Origin: Clostridiales bacterium
GTDB taxonomy: Bacteria; Bacillota; Clostridia; Saccharofermentanales; Saccharofermentanaceae
Direction: 5' to 3'
DNA: 6,450 nucleotides
NCBI GenBank assembly: GCA_017612755.1
Contig: JAGAFH010000237.1
Location: 1 to 6,450, forward strand
The position numbers and the translations under genes are program-made. Positions 5,697 through 6,450 of the stretch are shown here, in pieces. The notes under the pieces are model-generated. The model worked only from the letters and a program-made list of their open reading frames with translations. It was not told where the DNA came from and made no database searches. The stretch's first letter is position 1, and the number at the start of each line of letters is the position of its first letter.

Positions 5697-6395
5697 ATGA
5701 CTAACAAAGAGATAGAAAAGAGGTTGTTTGAATTAAGAGATGAAGGGTATGCTGCCATGCAGGTGAAGATAATCCCTTCTACTGATCCTTCCCGGATAAT
5801 AGGTGTAAGGACTCCTCTTCTTCGTGATCTGGCAAAGACTATCTATAAGTCAGGAGACTACTCTTCTTTCCTTACATCTCTTCCCCACAAGTATTTTGAC
5901 GAAGACCAGCTTCATGCATTCATCATCTCCCTTGAAAAAGATTTTGATAAATGCATTTCTTTGACAGAGGCTTTCCTTCCCTATGTGGATAACTGGGCCA
6001 CCTGTGACCAGATGTCTCCAAAAGCTTTTAAGAAAGCTCCACAGCTACTGCTTCCGTATATCGATAAGTGGATCAGGTCGGATAAGGTCTATACCGTCCG
6101 CTTTGCCATCGGGATGCTGATGGAACATTTTCTGGGTGAAAACTTTTCTGCTTCCTATGCAGATATGGTTGCTTCTGTCCGTTCTGATGAGTACTACATC
6201 AATATGATGATCGCCTGGTATTTTGCCACTGCCCTGGCAAAACAATATGATGCTGTCCTCCCTTATATAGAGTCACGCCGGCTTTCTGACTGGACCCACA
6301 ACAAGGCTATCCAGAAGAGTATCGAGAGCTATCGTATAACTCCGGAGCAGAAAGAATATCTGAAAGCACTCAAAATCAGAAAACCAAGCAAATAA
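5697..6395 (+). CDS. AlkD-like DNA alkylation repair glycosylase (HEAT-like repeats)
   Basis: The 232-residue, all-helical protein has the family's N-terminal motif GVRTPLLRDLAK (36-47) and a length typical of AlkD (about 220-240). AlkD enzymes excise positively charged alkylated bases such as N3-methyladenine and N7-methylguanine without flipping the base. The catalytic cleft of Bacillus cereus AlkD uses W109, D113, R148 and W187. Here NWATCD gives W100 and D104 with the same spacing, VRFAIG gives R135, and W174 (MIAWYF) keeps the 39-residue distance from that Arg. The active site therefore appears intact; the alignment was made by eye. AGGAG at 5686-5690, 6 bases before the ATG, supports the start. 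The gene begins 18 bases after the toxin stop with no visible terminator, so it is probably read from the toxin-antitoxin promoter as well. Codons end in T more often than in the first genes of the window. Confidence 0.9.
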   Translation: MTNKEIEKRLFELRDEGYAAMQVKIIPSTDPSRIIGVRTPLLRDLAKTIYKSGDYSSFLTSLPHKYFDEDQLHAFIISLEKDFDKCISLTEAFLPYVDNWATCDQMSPKAFKKAPQLLLPYIDKWIRSDKVYTVRFAIGMLMEHFLGENFSASYADMVASVRSDEYYINMMIAWYFATALAKQYDAVLPYIESRRLSDWTHNKAIQKSIESYRITPEQKEYLKALKIRKPSK

Positions 6396-6413
6396 ACTTA
6401 GGATAAAGTATCG

Positions 6414-6450
6414 ATGAATTACGAAGATATCATTTCTCATGTAATTAACA
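6414..6450 (+). CDS. Start of a further gene, cut by the window end
   Basis: An ATG at 6414 opens a frame of 12 codons (MNYEDIISHVIN) that is still open at the window edge. AGGA at 6400-6403 is a weak ribosome site 10 bases upstream, and the 18-base gap after the AlkD-like gene repeats the spacing seen before that gene. Too little is visible to name a product. It could be a chance frame, though position and spacing favour a gene. Confidence 0.5.
   Translation, partial: MNYEDIISHVIN

Overview
The window looks like chromosomal DNA from an anaerobic Gram-positive bacterium of the Clostridia, most likely Lachnospiraceae or a close relative. The signs are strong purine-rich Shine-Dalgarno sites, frequent AGG/AGA arginine and ATA isoleucine codons, tight head-to-tail gene packing on one strand, and a zinc-ribbon acyltransferase of a type I recall from that group. 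The family-level placement is inference. All ten supported genes, two of them cut by the window edges, lie on the + strand. I see no rRNA, tRNA, CRISPR array, insertion sequence or convincing hairpin terminator. No stretch over 300 bases lacks a gene.

Bases 1-3780 form one compact unit. It holds the 3' end of a 23S rRNA m5U methyltransferase (rlmD/RlmCD family), a PlsC-like acyltransferase carrying a zinc ribbon, a six-pass membrane GGDEF diguanylate cyclase and a class I SAM methyltransferase. Spacings are a 4-base ATGA overlap, 13 bases and 23 bases, so cotranscription is likely. A shared pathway is not evident beyond possible membrane or signalling links between the acyltransferase and the cyclase.

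Bases 3781-4948 hold two small single genes. One is a short lipoprotein of unknown function. The other is a DinB/YfiT-like four-helix-bundle protein with a three-histidine metal-site pattern. A good sigma-70-type promoter precedes the DinB-like gene so closely that its predicted transcription start falls on the ATG, which suggests a leaderless mRNA.

Bases 4949-6450 start with a strong promoter (TTGCAG-17-TATAAT) preceded by an 11-base tandem repeat. It drives a type II toxin-antitoxin pair (RelB/DinJ-like antitoxin, RelE/ParE-superfamily toxin, ATGA overlap). An AlkD-like HEAT-repeat DNA glycosylase follows 18 bases later, and after another 18 bases a further reading frame starts and runs off the window. 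This part is visibly more AT-rich: I count about 40% GC over 5341-5680, against 51% over 1441-1740. It may be an accessory module.

I did not find a clearly new biological system. The points most worth checking are the leaderless DinB-like gene, the repeat at the toxin-antitoxin promoter, the zinc-ribbon acyltransferase with a changed motif III, and the pairing of a DinJ-type antitoxin with a toxin that contains no histidine.
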